Translations under genes and position numbers: made by a program
Assembly: GCF_002269255.1 (NCBI RefSeq)
Contig: NZ_CP022823.1
Span: forward strand, 1,302,001 to 1,366,000
Origin: Klebsiella quasivariicola
GTDB taxonomy: Bacteria > Pseudomonadota > Gammaproteobacteria > Enterobacterales > Enterobacteriaceae
Reading direction: 5' to 3'
Length of the DNA stretch: 64,000 nucleotides
In this document: positions 15,640 through 24,490 of the stretch, piece after piece
Layout of the letters: each line of letters starts with the position of its first letter
Position numbering within the stretch: the first letter of the stretch is position 1
The notes under the pieces: generated by a model
Database searches by the model: none
What the model was told of the DNA's origin: nothing
Seen by the model: only the letters and a program-made list of their open reading frames with translations

Positions 15640-16098
15640 GTGGCCAGCAATAGTTTTCAGCAAACGACACCTAAACGGCGAGCCGCATGGCTGGCGCTGT
15701 TGGCGATCCTGCTGATCGTCGTGGCCCCCCTGATCTCCATCTCCCTGCAAAAAGACCCCATGAGCGCGATGCCCGGCATGCATCACGCCATGATGATGGA
15801 CAGCTCGTCCGCGAGCATGGCGCAAATGCCCGACCACGAGATGGCGATGACGCACAGCGCAGACAGCGCTACGCATACCGGACACGCACTGCCGCTGGAC
15901 CATGCCGAAGCGTGTGGCTACTGCGTGCTGTTGGCCCATGTCCCGGGGCTCCTTTTCGCGCTGGCGCTGTTCGTCGCCATGCTCCTGCGGCGCATTCGCC
16001 TGCCGGCTTCTCACCCGGTATTAAAGCACTGGCGCTACTTTTCCTGGCTCTATCCTGAAACCCGTGCCCCGCCGCGGCTGTCTGCTTTTCCCCTTTAA
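15640..16098 (+). CDS. DUF2946 family protein
   Basis: This 152-residue protein starts at GTG behind GGAGG. A hydrophobic segment lies at about residues 14-32 (AAWLALLAILLIVVAPLISI). A Met/His-rich periplasmic stretch follows (MSAMPGMHHAMMMDSS; further HDHE-like and MTHSAD). Next is the family motif HAEACGYCVLLAHVPG near 88-103, then a second hydrophobic segment. DUF2946 proteins are often encoded beside copper or iron uptake genes. The Met/His content suggests metal contact, which is inference. The PepSY gene follows after 56 bp, probably in the same transcript. Confidence 0.8.
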   Translation: MASNSFQQTTPKRRAAWLALLAILLIVVAPLISISLQKDPMSAMPGMHHAMMMDSSSASMAQMPDHEMAMTHSADSATHTGHALPLDHAEACGYCVLLAHVPGLLFALALFVAMLLRRIRLPASHPVLKHWRYFSWLYPETRAPPRLSAFPL

Positions 16099-16154
16099 TA
16101 AAAATCAAACTGCGCACTGCGCAACAACCTCTTTTGCTTTAAAAAAGGAAGAGT

Positions 16155-17525
16155 ATGACAACCTGCACCTCGCGCGCGGCATGGTTAAACCTGCTGCGTC
16201 GCCTCCATTTCTATATCGGACTGTTTATCGGACCGTTTATCTTTGTCGCTGCCCTGACCGGCACGCTGTACGTGGCGACGCCGCAGCTGGAAAACTGGAT
16301 CTATCACGATGCGCTGCATGGCCTATCCGATGGGATCCCGCAGCCGCTCAGCGCCCAGATCGCGGTGGCGGAAGAGGCGACCCAGGGAAACCTGCGGTTG
16401 CTGGCGGTGCGTCCGGCACCTGCGATGGGGGAGACTACGCGCATTATGTTTGCCGATCCGGGTCTCGGAGAGTCGGAATCCCGAGCCATTTTTGTCGATC
16501 CAATCTCGCTGCGGGTGAAGGGCGATATGACGGTCTACGGTACCAGCGGCATCCTGCCGCTGCGCCAGTGGATTGATTATGCGCATCGTTCGCTGCTGCT
16601 GGGCGACAACGGGCGGCTCTACAGCGAACTGGCCGCCTCCTGGATGTGGGTGGCCGCGCTGGGAGGAATAGCCCTGTGGGCGATGACGCGTCCGAAACGG
16701 CGGCTCAATAACGCCCTGCAGAACCATCGCCGGCTGCATGTGATCCTGGGCTGGAGCTTACTGCTGGGCATGTTGCTCTTCTCTGCCACCGGGCTGACCT
16801 GGTCGCAATGGGCCGGTAGCAATGTGGATAAAATGCGGGCGGCTTTTGGCTGGCTGACGCCGCAGGTCAATACCCAGTTGCATGCTGCACAATCGATGAA
16901 TCACGATCCCCACGCCGGGCATCATATGGATGCGATGGTCATGGCCCAGCATCGGGCAACGCTGCAGCCAGCGCAGTTTGACCAGGCACTGGCGGTGGCT
17001 CGTCAGGCGGGTCTGAGCGCCAGCCGACTGGAGATCCGTCCGCCAGTGTCTGACGAACGCGCCTGGACGGTGAGTGAGATCGACCGCCGCTGGCCGACGC
17101 AGGTGGACGCGGTGGCGATCGATGGCGCCACGATGCGGGTGGTGGATCGCACCCATTTCGCCGACTTTCCGCTGATGGCGAAGCTTACCCGCTGGGGCGT
17201 CGATTTCCATATGGGGATCCTCTTTGGCCTGGCAAATCAGCTGCTGCTGGTGGGGTTCGGCTGCGCGTTGTGCATTACCATCGGGGTGGGGTACAGGCTA
17301 TGGTGGATCCGCCGTCCGCCTCAGGCCGTCTGGAATCCGGCACATTCGCTGCTGCAGGCGTGGCTGTCGCTCGCCTGGCCTGCGCGCAGCCTGATGCTGG
17401 GGCTGACGTTAGTCCTCGGATTGGCCATGCCGCTGATGGGGGCGAGCCTGTTGCTGTTCATTGCCGTTGACTACCTGCGCTGGCGCACGGCAACGGCAAT
17501 GAAGGCGGTGAAGTTCAACGAATAA
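16155..17525 (+). CDS. PepSY-associated TM-helix (PiuB-like) inner-membrane protein
   Basis: The product has 456 residues. An N-terminal membrane segment (LHFYIGLFIGPFIFVAALTG, about 19-38) and PepSY-type periplasmic regions are followed by further helices around residues 155-175, 197-215, 345-375 and 410-440. HRSLLLGDNGRLYSELAASW and HRRLHVILGWSLL are family blocks with conserved histidines. Such proteins (PiuB and relatives) are thought to act in reduction or uptake of iron from siderophores. It has a GGAAGAG ribosome site and lies downstream of DUF2946 in a likely operon. Confidence 0.82.
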   Translation: MTTCTSRAAWLNLLRRLHFYIGLFIGPFIFVAALTGTLYVATPQLENWIYHDALHGLSDGIPQPLSAQIAVAEEATQGNLRLLAVRPAPAMGETTRIMFADPGLGESESRAIFVDPISLRVKGDMTVYGTSGILPLRQWIDYAHRSLLLGDNGRLYSELAASWMWVAALGGIALWAMTRPKRRLNNALQNHRRLHVILGWSLLLGMLLFSATGLTWSQWAGSNVDKMRAAFGWLTPQVNTQLHAAQSMNHDPHAGHHMDAMVMAQHRATLQPAQFDQALAVARQAGLSASRLEIRPPVSDERAWTVSEIDRRWPTQVDAVAIDGATMRVVDRTHFADFPLMAKLTRWGVDFHMGILFGLANQLLLVGFGCALCITIGVGYRLWWIRRPPQAVWNPAHSLLQAWLSLAWPARSLMLGLTLVLGLAMPLMGASLLLFIAVDYLRWRTATAMKAVKFNE

Positions 17526-17533
17526 GCTGAGGC

Positions 17534-18016
17534 CTATGGCGTGCTGATGACCACTGTCACCCGGCGGTTTTCAGCGCGTCCGGCCGCCGTGTCATTGCTG
17601 GCAATCGGGTATTTTTTGCCAAGGCCGCGGGTAACTAAATTACTGCGCGGGATGTGGGCGCCTTCCGCCCAGGCATCGGCCACGCTGTTGGCGCGCTTAA
17701 GCGAAAGGGCTTCATTATAGCTATCCTCACCATAATTATCGGTGTGGCCTTCAAGGCGGCTATGGGTGATCCCGGTCGCCGCGAGTCTGGAGGCCATATT
17801 GGTGATTTGCTGACGGCTGTCGGGACGTAGTCGGTAGTCATTCTTGTCAAACAGGATGCTATCGGATAAGCCCAGTGACCAGTCGCCATTGCTTTCAGTG
17901 AAGCCATAAGATTTCATCGCCGCCATTTGCTCTGGGGTAAATTTCCCCTGGGGGGCCTGGCAACCTGTCAGAAGCGCCGCCGCTATCAGGGCGGGCGCGA
18001 AATATTTTCTGAGCAT
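17534..18016 (-). CDS. yfiB: OmpA-like lipoprotein YfiB
   Basis: The product has 160 residues. The lipoprotein signal ends in the lipobox LLTGC (Cys19). The OmpA/MotB peptidoglycan-binding domain spans about 50-158, with LEGHTDNYGEDSYNEALSLK-type and GRAENRRVTVVIS motifs. YfiB senses envelope state and sequesters YfiR, thereby freeing the diguanylate cyclase DgcN. It is the last gene of the leftward yfiR-dgcN-yfiB group, 13 bp after dgcN. It ends 8 bp from the convergent PepSY gene. Confidence 0.92.
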   Translation of the reverse strand: MLRKYFAPALIAAALLTGCQAPQGKFTPEQMAAMKSYGFTESNGDWSLGLSDSILFDKNDYRLRPDSRQQITNMASRLAATGITHSRLEGHTDNYGEDSYNEALSLKRANSVADAWAEGAHIPRSNLVTRGLGKKYPIASNDTAAGRAENRRVTVVISTP

Positions 18017-18029
18017 AATGAGTCCTTTA

Positions 18030-19253
18030 TTATTTCAGCGTCTGCTGTATACGTTGGTTTTTCATCCGATACATATTCTTATCGGCAAGTTCTTGCAGTG
18101 ATTCCGCGGTGGCGTGCTCCCATGCCAGCGCGTAGCCGACGCTTAGCGAGAGCGTAGCGGTGTGGCCATTGTGCAGGTTGAATGGCGGAAGAAACTGCTG
18201 TGACAGCATCTGGCACAGCGTCTGTACTTCCGCTTCAGAGTGCACCTCGCGCAACAGAACGGCAAACTCATCGCCGCCGAGACGCCAGGCCAGATGGCGT
18301 TTGCCAGCGAAGGCCATCAGGCGGCTGGCAACTTCCGTCAGCACTTGATCCCCCGCCGCGTGTCCCCAGTTGTCATTGATCAGCTTGAAGTTATCGCCAT
18401 CGAGAAACAGTAACGCCGAGGTTTGATGGCCCACCTCGTTCTTCATCAGTTCGGCGAGCGCATTGCGAAAGGCCGCGCGATTAGCCAGACCGGTCAGCGG
18501 ATCATGTAGCGAGCTGCGTAACAGCTGGGCGTTTTTGGCCTGCAACTGACGCTGCCAGTCCTCCATCTCCCCCAACAGGCTGTTAAAGTCCTGGGCGAAA
18601 AGATGGAACTCCTCAATGCGTTCCTCAGGCACCCGACGTGAGAAGTGACGGTTTTCGCGAATATCGTGCACAACCTCGGTGATGCTCTGCAGCGCGGCAA
18701 CGATCCCCCGGTGCAGGGAGTGGGTCAGCAGCAGGGCGATAAACGAAGCGAGCAGGATGCTGCCGGTCAGGACCAGAATCGAGATACCGAGAAAGTGGCT
18801 GATTAGCTTATCGAGAGCCGTTAGCTGCAGTTCGCCAATTTGTTTTCCCTGATGCCAGATAGGCTGTACCGTGGGCTCCGGGAACAGCCATTTACTGACA
18901 AGGCCGCTCACTTGCTCTTTATTCGCCAGCGGTTGGTGGCGCCAGGCGGCAAAATGCTGTTTCTGACCGTTGAGCACAATGGCCTGGGAAATCTGACCTT
19001 GTTTCCCCAGCGAGGCGAGGGTCTCTTCAGCCGCCGCGCTGTCGCCAAACACCAGGGCTGCTTCGAGGCTGCGGCCCAGGGTGGCGGCAGTGAGCTCAAG
19101 GTTTTTCTGCGCGTACTGTTTGAGCGTGAAAATAGAGGCCGTGCTCAACAACAGCCAGACCAGCGTCATGGAGATCACCACGCTTATCACGCTAATGCGA
19201 CGGAGCGCGCGTTTAAATGTCGGGCGCGGAGTCTGTGAAAAGTCCTTATTCAT
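18030..19253 (-). CDS. dgcN: Diguanylate cyclase DgcN (YfiN)
   Basis: I use the ATG at 19253 (407 residues, MNKDFSQTPRPTFKRALRRI), matching the E. coli N-terminus; an ATG six codons upstream also exists. An N-terminal membrane helix (about 25-45), a periplasmic sensor segment, a second helix near 155-180, a HAMP-like region and a C-terminal GGDEF domain follow. The active-site motif is RLGGDEFAVLL and the substrate part LFLDGDNFKLINDNWGHAAG is intact. It makes c-di-GMP and is held off by periplasmic YfiR. Its start overlaps the yfiR stop by 8 bp. Confidence 0.95.
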   Translation of the reverse strand: MNKDFSQTPRPTFKRALRRISVISVVISMTLVWLLLSTASIFTLKQYAQKNLELTAATLGRSLEAALVFGDSAAAEETLASLGKQGQISQAIVLNGQKQHFAAWRHQPLANKEQVSGLVSKWLFPEPTVQPIWHQGKQIGELQLTALDKLISHFLGISILVLTGSILLASFIALLLTHSLHRGIVAALQSITEVVHDIRENRHFSRRVPEERIEEFHLFAQDFNSLLGEMEDWQRQLQAKNAQLLRSSLHDPLTGLANRAAFRNALAELMKNEVGHQTSALLFLDGDNFKLINDNWGHAAGDQVLTEVASRLMAFAGKRHLAWRLGGDEFAVLLREVHSEAEVQTLCQMLSQQFLPPFNLHNGHTATLSLSVGYALAWEHATAESLQELADKNMYRMKNQRIQQTLK

Positions 19254-19755
19254 GTGGTTTCTTCCGGGCAAGCATCAGGACGTCCGGGTTGACCCGGACG
19301 CCACTGTGCGTCAGAACGTCCAGATTAACGGAGAAGCGGACCCTGTCGTCGTTGATGATCAGGCAAAACGCGCTACCAGTTGAGCATTCCGTATTTTGTT
19401 CTGCGATAAGTAACAGCGGCTTCGGGCCATAACGGCGGGTTAATTCCGACTGTTGGACCGGTGATTCACTGCCAAAATAAAAACCATCGCAGGTCGTTTT
19501 TAACGCTTCTTCACTATTACGTACTATCACCGGTTGATAGGGCAAAGCATCAGGATCTTCATGTGCCAGGCTATGAGTGAAGCGTGATGAGGCAAAAATG
19601 CATAGCTTCGGCGCCCCTGTTAATGACGGCCAACGGGTGTAGGTCACGATCCCGGATACGATAGCGCGAACATGTTCTGATGGTCCGGCAGCAAAAACAG
19701 GAGATACCGTGATGAGAAAAAATACAGTCAATAAAAGACGGTGTAATACTGTCAT
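19246..19755 (-). CDS. yfiR: Periplasmic inhibitor YfiR
   Basis: The product has 169 residues with a cleavable signal peptide (MTVLHRLLLTVFFLITVSPV, cut after AFA). It belongs to the YfiR family; Cys residues at the LCIF, TTCDGF, NTECST and AFCLII sites fit the disulphide-dependent fold. It inhibits DgcN across the inner membrane and is relieved by YfiB or by redox stress. It is first in the leftward group and divergent from aroF. Confidence 0.92.
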   Translation of the reverse strand: MTVLHRLLLTVFFLITVSPVFAAGPSEHVRAIVSGIVTYTRWPSLTGAPKLCIFASSRFTHSLAHEDPDALPYQPVIVRNSEEALKTTCDGFYFGSESPVQQSELTRRYGPKPLLLIAEQNTECSTGSAFCLIINDDRVRFSVNLDVLTHSGVRVNPDVLMLARKKPHE

Positions 19756-20096
19756 TCACGCTTCCGTCAAATTCGCCATAGCGCGGAAAAAGCCGCTGCC
19801 GATGCCCGGCGCAGAATACCACTGATAGCAAAACCCGTCATTAGATGCGCCCTTTGCTTTGGGACAAATCTTACCAGGATTTTTCGTAATACCGATGGCG
19901 ATGTTGCGCAAATTCCGGGTTATTTTGGTTGATGTAAATATTTTTGTACGTTGCTTGCGGTATATAACGCCAATTAATTTGTGCGTGTAAAGTAAAATTT
20001 ACGTTTTATGGATTGAATTCTTTACTTCGTGTGGTATCGTTACGTCATGCCCGCTGAGGCAACCCTTATCGCAAACGAGCTACACAGGATCGAATC
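19756..20096. promoter_or_regulatory. yfiR-aroF divergent region with TyrR boxes
   Basis: Two TyrR-box-like sites are seen: a strong one, TGTAAAGTAAAATTTACG, at 19986-20003 (consensus TGTAAA-N6-TTTACA, one mismatch), and a weaker one, TGTAAATATTTTTGTACG, at 19933-19950. Their centres are 53 bp apart, about five helical turns, fitting TyrR hexamer binding to strong and weak boxes with tyrosine. E. coli aroF is repressed this way. The rest of this 341-bp stretch holds no gene. Confidence 0.85.
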
Positions 20097-21167
20097 ATGC
20101 AAAAAGACGCGCTGAATAACGTACATATTACCGACGAACATGTGTTAATGACCCCGGAGCAGCTGAAGGCCGAGTTCCCGCTCAGCGTCGAGCAGGAAGC
20201 GCAAATCGCGCACGCCCGCCAGACCATTTCCGATATCATCGCCGGCCGCGATCCGCGTCTGCTGGTGGTTTGCGGTCCTTGCTCAATTCACGATCCGGAA
20301 GCTGCGATAGAATATGCTCGTCGGTTTAAAGCCCTTGCCGCAGAGGTCAGCGATAGCCTCTACCTGGTGATGCGCGTCTATTTTGAAAAACCCCGTACCA
20401 CCGTCGGCTGGAAGGGGCTGATTAACGATCCGCATATGGATGGATCGTTTGATGTTGAGGGTGGGCTGAAGATTGCGCGTCGCCTGTTGGTTGAGCTCGT
20501 TAATATGGGACTGCCGCTGGCGACGGAAGCGCTGGATCCGAACAGCCCGCAATACCTTGGCGATCTGTTCAGCTGGTCCGCTATCGGCGCGCGTACCACG
20601 GAATCACAAACGCACCGTGAAATGGCCTCTGGCCTGTCGATGCCGGTCGGCTTTAAAAACGGTACCGACGGTAGCCTGGCAACGGCCATCAACGCCATGC
20701 GTGCCGCGGCGATGCCACACCGTTTCGTCGGTATCAACCAGGCCGGTCAGGTCTGTCTGCTGCAAACGCAGGGTAATCCGAACGGCCATGTGATCCTCCG
20801 CGGCGGCAAGGCACCAAACTACGGTCCGGAAGATGTGGCGAAATGTGAAAAAGAGATGGCGCAGGCGGGACTGAAGCCGTCGCTGATGGTAGATTGCAGT
20901 CATGGGAACTCCAATAAAGATTTCCGCCGCCAGCCAGCCGTGGCTGAATCCGTTGTCGCGCAGATCAAAGACGGCAACCGCTCCATTATCGGCCTGATGA
21001 TCGAGAGTAATATCCACGAAGGCAATCAGTCCTCTGAACAGCCGCGTGAGGCGATGAAATACGGCGTTTCGGTGACTGATGCGTGCATCAGCTGGGAAAC
21101 CACCGATGCGCTGTTGCGTGAACTGGATAAGGATCTCCGCGGCCATCTGGCGGCCCGTTTGGTGTAA
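20097..21167 (+). CDS. aroF: Tyrosine-sensitive DAHP synthase AroF
   Basis: The product has 356 residues, the E. coli length. It condenses phosphoenolpyruvate and erythrose 4-phosphate, the first step of the shikimate pathway, and is feedback-inhibited by tyrosine. Family blocks include VVCGPCSIHDPEAAIEYA (metal Cys61 region), RVYFEKPRTTVGWKGLINDP, VGFKNGTDG and MVDCSHGNSNKD. It is followed 9 bp later by tyrA, forming the classical aroF-tyrA operon, and preceded by TyrR boxes. Confidence 0.97.
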   Translation: MQKDALNNVHITDEHVLMTPEQLKAEFPLSVEQEAQIAHARQTISDIIAGRDPRLLVVCGPCSIHDPEAAIEYARRFKALAAEVSDSLYLVMRVYFEKPRTTVGWKGLINDPHMDGSFDVEGGLKIARRLLVELVNMGLPLATEALDPNSPQYLGDLFSWSAIGARTTESQTHREMASGLSMPVGFKNGTDGSLATAINAMRAAAMPHRFVGINQAGQVCLLQTQGNPNGHVILRGGKAPNYGPEDVAKCEKEMAQAGLKPSLMVDCSHGNSNKDFRRQPAVAESVVAQIKDGNRSIIGLMIESNIHEGNQSSEQPREAMKYGVSVTDACISWETTDALLRELDKDLRGHLAARLV

Positions 21168-21176
21168 GAGGAAAGT

Positions 21177-22298
21177 ATGGTTGCTGAACTGACCGCGTTA
21201 CGCGATCAAATTGATGAAGTGGATAAAGCGTTGCTTAGCCTGCTGGCTAAGCGTCTGGAACTGGTGGCCGAAGTCGGCGAGGTGAAGAGCCAGTATGGTC
21301 TGCCGATTTACGTCCCGGAGCGCGAGGCGGCGATGCTCGCCTCCCGGCGTGAAGAAGCTGCCGCGCTCGGCGTGCCGCCGGATCTGATCGAGGATGTTCT
21401 GCGTCGCGTGATGCGGGAATCCTATTCCAGCGAAAACGACAAAGGCTTCAAAACCCTGCACCCGAATCTGCGGCCGGTGGTGATCGTCGGCGGTGGCGGG
21501 CAGATGGGGCGTCTGTTTGAGAAGATGTTAACGCTGTCCGGCTACCAGGTGCGTATTCTGGAAAAAGACGACTGGGCGCGGGCGGCGGATATCGTCGCCG
21601 ATGCCGGCATGGTCATCGTCAGCGTACCGATTCACACTACCGTGGAGACGATCGGCAAGCTACCGCCCCTGCCGGCAGATTGCATCCTGGTTGACCTTGC
21701 CTCGGTGAAAGCGGAGCCGCTGCAGGCAATGCTGGCGGCGCATCAGGGCCCGGTTCTCGGCCTGCATCCGATGTTCGGTCCGGACAGCGGCAGCCTGGCG
21801 AAGCAGGTGGTGGTCTATTGCGATGGCCGCCAGCCCGAGGCCTATCAGTGGTTCCTTGAGCAAATTCAGGTCTGGGGAGCGCGCTTGCATCGCATCAGCG
21901 CCGTAGAGCACGACCAGAACATGGCCTTTATTCAGGCGCTGCGCCACTTTGCCACCTTCGCCTATGGTCTGCACCTCGCGGAAGAGAACGTGCGTCTTGA
22001 GCAGCTGCTGGCGCTTTCGTCACCTATTTACCGGCTGGAGCTGGCGATGGTAGGCCGTCTGTTTGCCCAGGATCCGCAGCTGTACGCCGACATTATTATG
22101 TCATCGGAAAACAACCTGGCGCTGATTAAGCGCTATTACCAACGTTTCGGCGAAGCGATTGGCCTGCTGGAGCAGGGCGATAAGCAGGCGTTTATCGACA
22201 GCTTCCGTAAAATCGAACACTGGTTTGGTGATTACGCTCAGCGCTTCCAGAGCGAGAGCCGCACATTGCTGCGTCAGGCGAACGATAATCGGCAGTAA
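21177..22298 (+). CDS. tyrA: Chorismate mutase / prephenate dehydrogenase TyrA
   Basis: The product has 373 residues. The N-terminal AroQ-type mutase spans about 1-90 (LTALRDQIDEVDKALLSLLAKR). The NAD-binding dehydrogenase begins at about 100 (VVIVGGGGQMGRLFEKML). It carries chorismate to 4-hydroxyphenylpyruvate for tyrosine synthesis. GLHPMFGPD and HDQNMAFIQALRHF are dehydrogenase active-site segments. It is second in the aroF-tyrA operon and followed by a strong hairpin. Confidence 0.97.
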   Translation: MVAELTALRDQIDEVDKALLSLLAKRLELVAEVGEVKSQYGLPIYVPEREAAMLASRREEAAALGVPPDLIEDVLRRVMRESYSSENDKGFKTLHPNLRPVVIVGGGGQMGRLFEKMLTLSGYQVRILEKDDWARAADIVADAGMVIVSVPIHTTVETIGKLPPLPADCILVDLASVKAEPLQAMLAAHQGPVLGLHPMFGPDSGSLAKQVVVYCDGRQPEAYQWFLEQIQVWGARLHRISAVEHDQNMAFIQALRHFATFAYGLHLAEENVRLEQLLALSSPIYRLELAMVGRLFAQDPQLYADIIMSSENNLALIKRYYQRFGEAIGLLEQGDKQAFIDSFRKIEHWFGDYAQRFQSESRTLLRQANDNRQ

Positions 22299-22318
22299 AG
22301 TGAAAAAGGTGTATACAA

Positions 22319-22347
22319 TAAAGCCAGCGACCGCTGGCTTTTTTTAT
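22319..22347 (+). terminator. Terminator of the aroF-tyrA operon
   Basis: The stem AAAGCCAGC/GCTGGCTTT with loop GACC is followed by a T run, about 20 bp after the tyrA stop. The next plus-strand gene begins directly after it. Confidence 0.9.
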
Positions 22348-22360
22348 AGGGATGACAACG

Positions 22361-23233
22361 ATGGCTGAACCACAACCGCTGTTTGACTACACCGGATACC
22401 TGCCGGAATGCCCGACCTGGAGCGAGGCTGAACAGGCCCTCTACTGGGCCGATATCATGGAGTGTGAAATCCACCGCTACGATAGCCGCAGCGGCGAACA
22501 CCAGGTGCTGCAGTTTCCGGAGGAGGTCGGCTGTTTTGCCCTGCGTGAGAAGGGCGGATTTATCGTTGCATTACGCAGCGGCATCTGGCTGACCGACGCC
22601 CACGGCCTGCTGCGGCGGAAAGTCTGCGATAACCCGAGCAACCCCGAGCTGGCACGGTTTAACGATGGTGGGACCGATCGCGAGGGGCGCTTTTATGCCG
22701 GCACTTTCTGGGCGCCGGGGGATTATAACGGCGCGCTGCTGATGCGGGTCGATAACGACCTGAAGCCGAAAGTAATCCAGTGTGACATCCATGGCGCCAA
22801 CGGCCTGGCGTTTAGCGCCGACCGGCGCTGGATGTATACCTCCGATACGCCGAACGCGGTGATTTACCGCACGCCGCTGGATGAGCAGGGTGAGCCAGGC
22901 CGCCGCGAAGTATTCCGCCGTTTCCAGCCAGGCGAAGGGATCCCGGACGGGGCGGCGATTGATGTGGAGGGTTGTTACTGGAGCGCGATGTTTGACGGCT
23001 GGCGGATCGCCCGTTTCTCACCGCAGGGAGAGGAGCTGGAGACCTACCCGATGCCGGTACGATGTCCGACAATGGTCTGCTTTGGCGGCGCGGAGATGAA
23101 AACGCTCTATATCACCACAACCCGGGAAAACATGGAGGACGATGAGCTGGCGAAGTATCCGTTGTCAGGTGCCATCTTCACCCTGCCGGTAGCGGTGGCA
23201 GGGATGAAGAAATTACCGTTCCGTGAACGTTAA
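22361..23233 (+). CDS. SMP-30/gluconolactonase-like (sugar-lactone lactonase) protein
   Basis: From the ATG at 22361 (AGGG 9 bp upstream) the product has 290 residues; an ATG three codons earlier is possible. It has the six-bladed propeller pattern of SMP-30/LRE proteins: ECPTWSEAEQALYWADI, RFNDGGTDREGRFYAGTF, HGANGLAFSADRRWMYTSDT and PDGAAIDVEGCYWSAMF, with the metal ligands Glu (LPECPTW), Asn (HGANG) and Asp (IPDGAA). It probably opens a sugar lactone; substrate unknown. It lies between tyrA and pheA, where E. coli K-12 has no such gene as I recall, and its stop overlaps the convergent pheA stop by two bases. Confidence 0.85.
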   Translation: MAEPQPLFDYTGYLPECPTWSEAEQALYWADIMECEIHRYDSRSGEHQVLQFPEEVGCFALREKGGFIVALRSGIWLTDAHGLLRRKVCDNPSNPELARFNDGGTDREGRFYAGTFWAPGDYNGALLMRVDNDLKPKVIQCDIHGANGLAFSADRRWMYTSDTPNAVIYRTPLDEQGEPGRREVFRRFQPGEGIPDGAAIDVEGCYWSAMFDGWRIARFSPQGEELETYPMPVRCPTMVCFGGAEMKTLYITTTRENMEDDELAKYPLSGAIFTLPVAVAGMKKLPFRER

Positions 23234-24390
23234 ACCGGATCCACCGGCACCACGTTTTCGCTGGGGTAGCAACCGAGAACCTTCATGGAGCGGGTGATCT
23301 CCGCCAGCTCCTTCAGTGCCTTGCGCATGGACAACGAGTCCAGGTTGGCCTGAATATCGAGATAAAACATCTCTTCCCATGGGTTGCCGTGGATCGGGCG
23401 AGATTCCAGTTTTGTCATGATCAGATTGTGATTGCGCAGTACCAGCAGGGCTTCCACCAGAGCGCCCGCCTGCTGACCGGTCGCCATTAACAGCGTGGTC
23501 TTGGCCGGAACCTGGTCGGAAACGTTCACCGCTTTGCGCGCGAGGACGAGGAAGCGTGTGATGTTTTGCGTCTGGTTGGCCTGGCAGTGTTCCAGCACCT
23601 GCAGACCATACAGGGCGCCACCCGCTTCACTGCCCAGAGCCGCGACGGCCGGGGAGTTCGCCTGCGCGACTTTTTCCATTGCCGCCGAGGTGCTCTCGGT
23701 ATATTCGATCTTCCAGTGCGGGTAGCGGCTCAGATACTGGCTGCACTGCTGGAACGGCTGCGGATGGCTGTAGACGGTCTGAATTTTATCGGCATCTGTC
23801 GAGGTGCTGACCAGCACGCAATGATCGATCGGGATCGTTAGCTCGCCAACGATCGACAGGCTGGTGTGTTGCAGCAGATCGTAGACGTCGTTGATCCCGC
23901 CAGAGCTGGTGTTTTCAATCGGCACCACGGCGTAATCGGCCTGGCCAGTTTCCACCTGATTAAAAATGTCGGCAAACTTCGCGCAGCCGCTTTCAATAAA
24001 CTGCTCAAAATGGCGAGCGGCGTACTGACGCGCCGCCAGATGGGAATAAGAGCCTTTGGGACCCAGAAACGCCACGCGAGCCGAATGCGGGTTAATTTTA
24101 TTCAGATGCTGCTGCAGCAGGGTTTGCTGGGTCAGAACAGAGTCTTCGATGATCAGCTGGAACAGGCGGGTGATGTAGTGTGCATCAAGATTATGGCGCT
24201 TGCCGAGGGTCATCAGACGCTCCAGCAGATCGCGTTCGCGGTCAATATCACGCACCGGACGGTGGGAGGCCAGTTTGGCTTTTCCAACCTCAACAGCCAG
24301 CCCGCGGCGCTCCGCCAGCAGAGCAAGCAGTTTCTCGTCCAGGGCGCTTATCTTATCGCGCAGCGCCAGTAATGGGTTTTCCTCGGTCAT
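23230..24390 (-). CDS. pheA: Chorismate mutase / prephenate dehydratase PheA
   Basis: Starting at the ATG at 24390 the product has 386 residues, the E. coli length; the open frame runs further upstream through the leader but without a start that fits. The mutase domain is 1-90 (LLALRDKISALDEKLLALLA). The dehydratase starts at about 105 (VAFLGPKGSYSHLAAR), with VVPIENTSSG at the active site. A C-terminal ACT domain carries GALVEALLVLRNHNL and ESRPIHGNPWEEMFYLD, which bind phenylalanine for feedback control. It is preceded by the pheL attenuator. Confidence 0.97.
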   Translation of the reverse strand: MTEENPLLALRDKISALDEKLLALLAERRGLAVEVGKAKLASHRPVRDIDRERDLLERLMTLGKRHNLDAHYITRLFQLIIEDSVLTQQTLLQQHLNKINPHSARVAFLGPKGSYSHLAARQYAARHFEQFIESGCAKFADIFNQVETGQADYAVVPIENTSSGGINDVYDLLQHTSLSIVGELTIPIDHCVLVSTSTDADKIQTVYSHPQPFQQCSQYLSRYPHWKIEYTESTSAAMEKVAQANSPAVAALGSEAGGALYGLQVLEHCQANQTQNITRFLVLARKAVNVSDQVPAKTTLLMATGQQAGALVEALLVLRNHNLIMTKLESRPIHGNPWEEMFYLDIQANLDSLSMRKALKELAEITRSMKVLGCYPSENVVPVDPV

Positions 24391-24414
24391 AGATGTTGCC
24401 TTTGTTGTTATCAA

Positions 24415-24444
24415 ATAAAAAAGGCCTCCCGGGTGGGAGGCCTT
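24415..24444 (-). terminator. pheA attenuator terminator
   Basis: On the minus strand, AAGGCCTCCC and GGGAGGCCTT form a 10-bp stem with a four-base loop, followed by a T run, between pheL and pheA. Stalling of ribosomes at Phe codons in pheL would prevent this hairpin. Confidence 0.93.
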
Positions 24445-24490
24445 ATTGTTCGTCTTCGCATTCTTTCTTATACGACGAATTGCCTCCCGG

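Noticed and set aside
15687..16058. Plus-strand frame inside the DUF2946 gene, second reading
   Set aside because: The other frame has the DUF2946 motif, signal-like helices and a ribosome site; this one has none.
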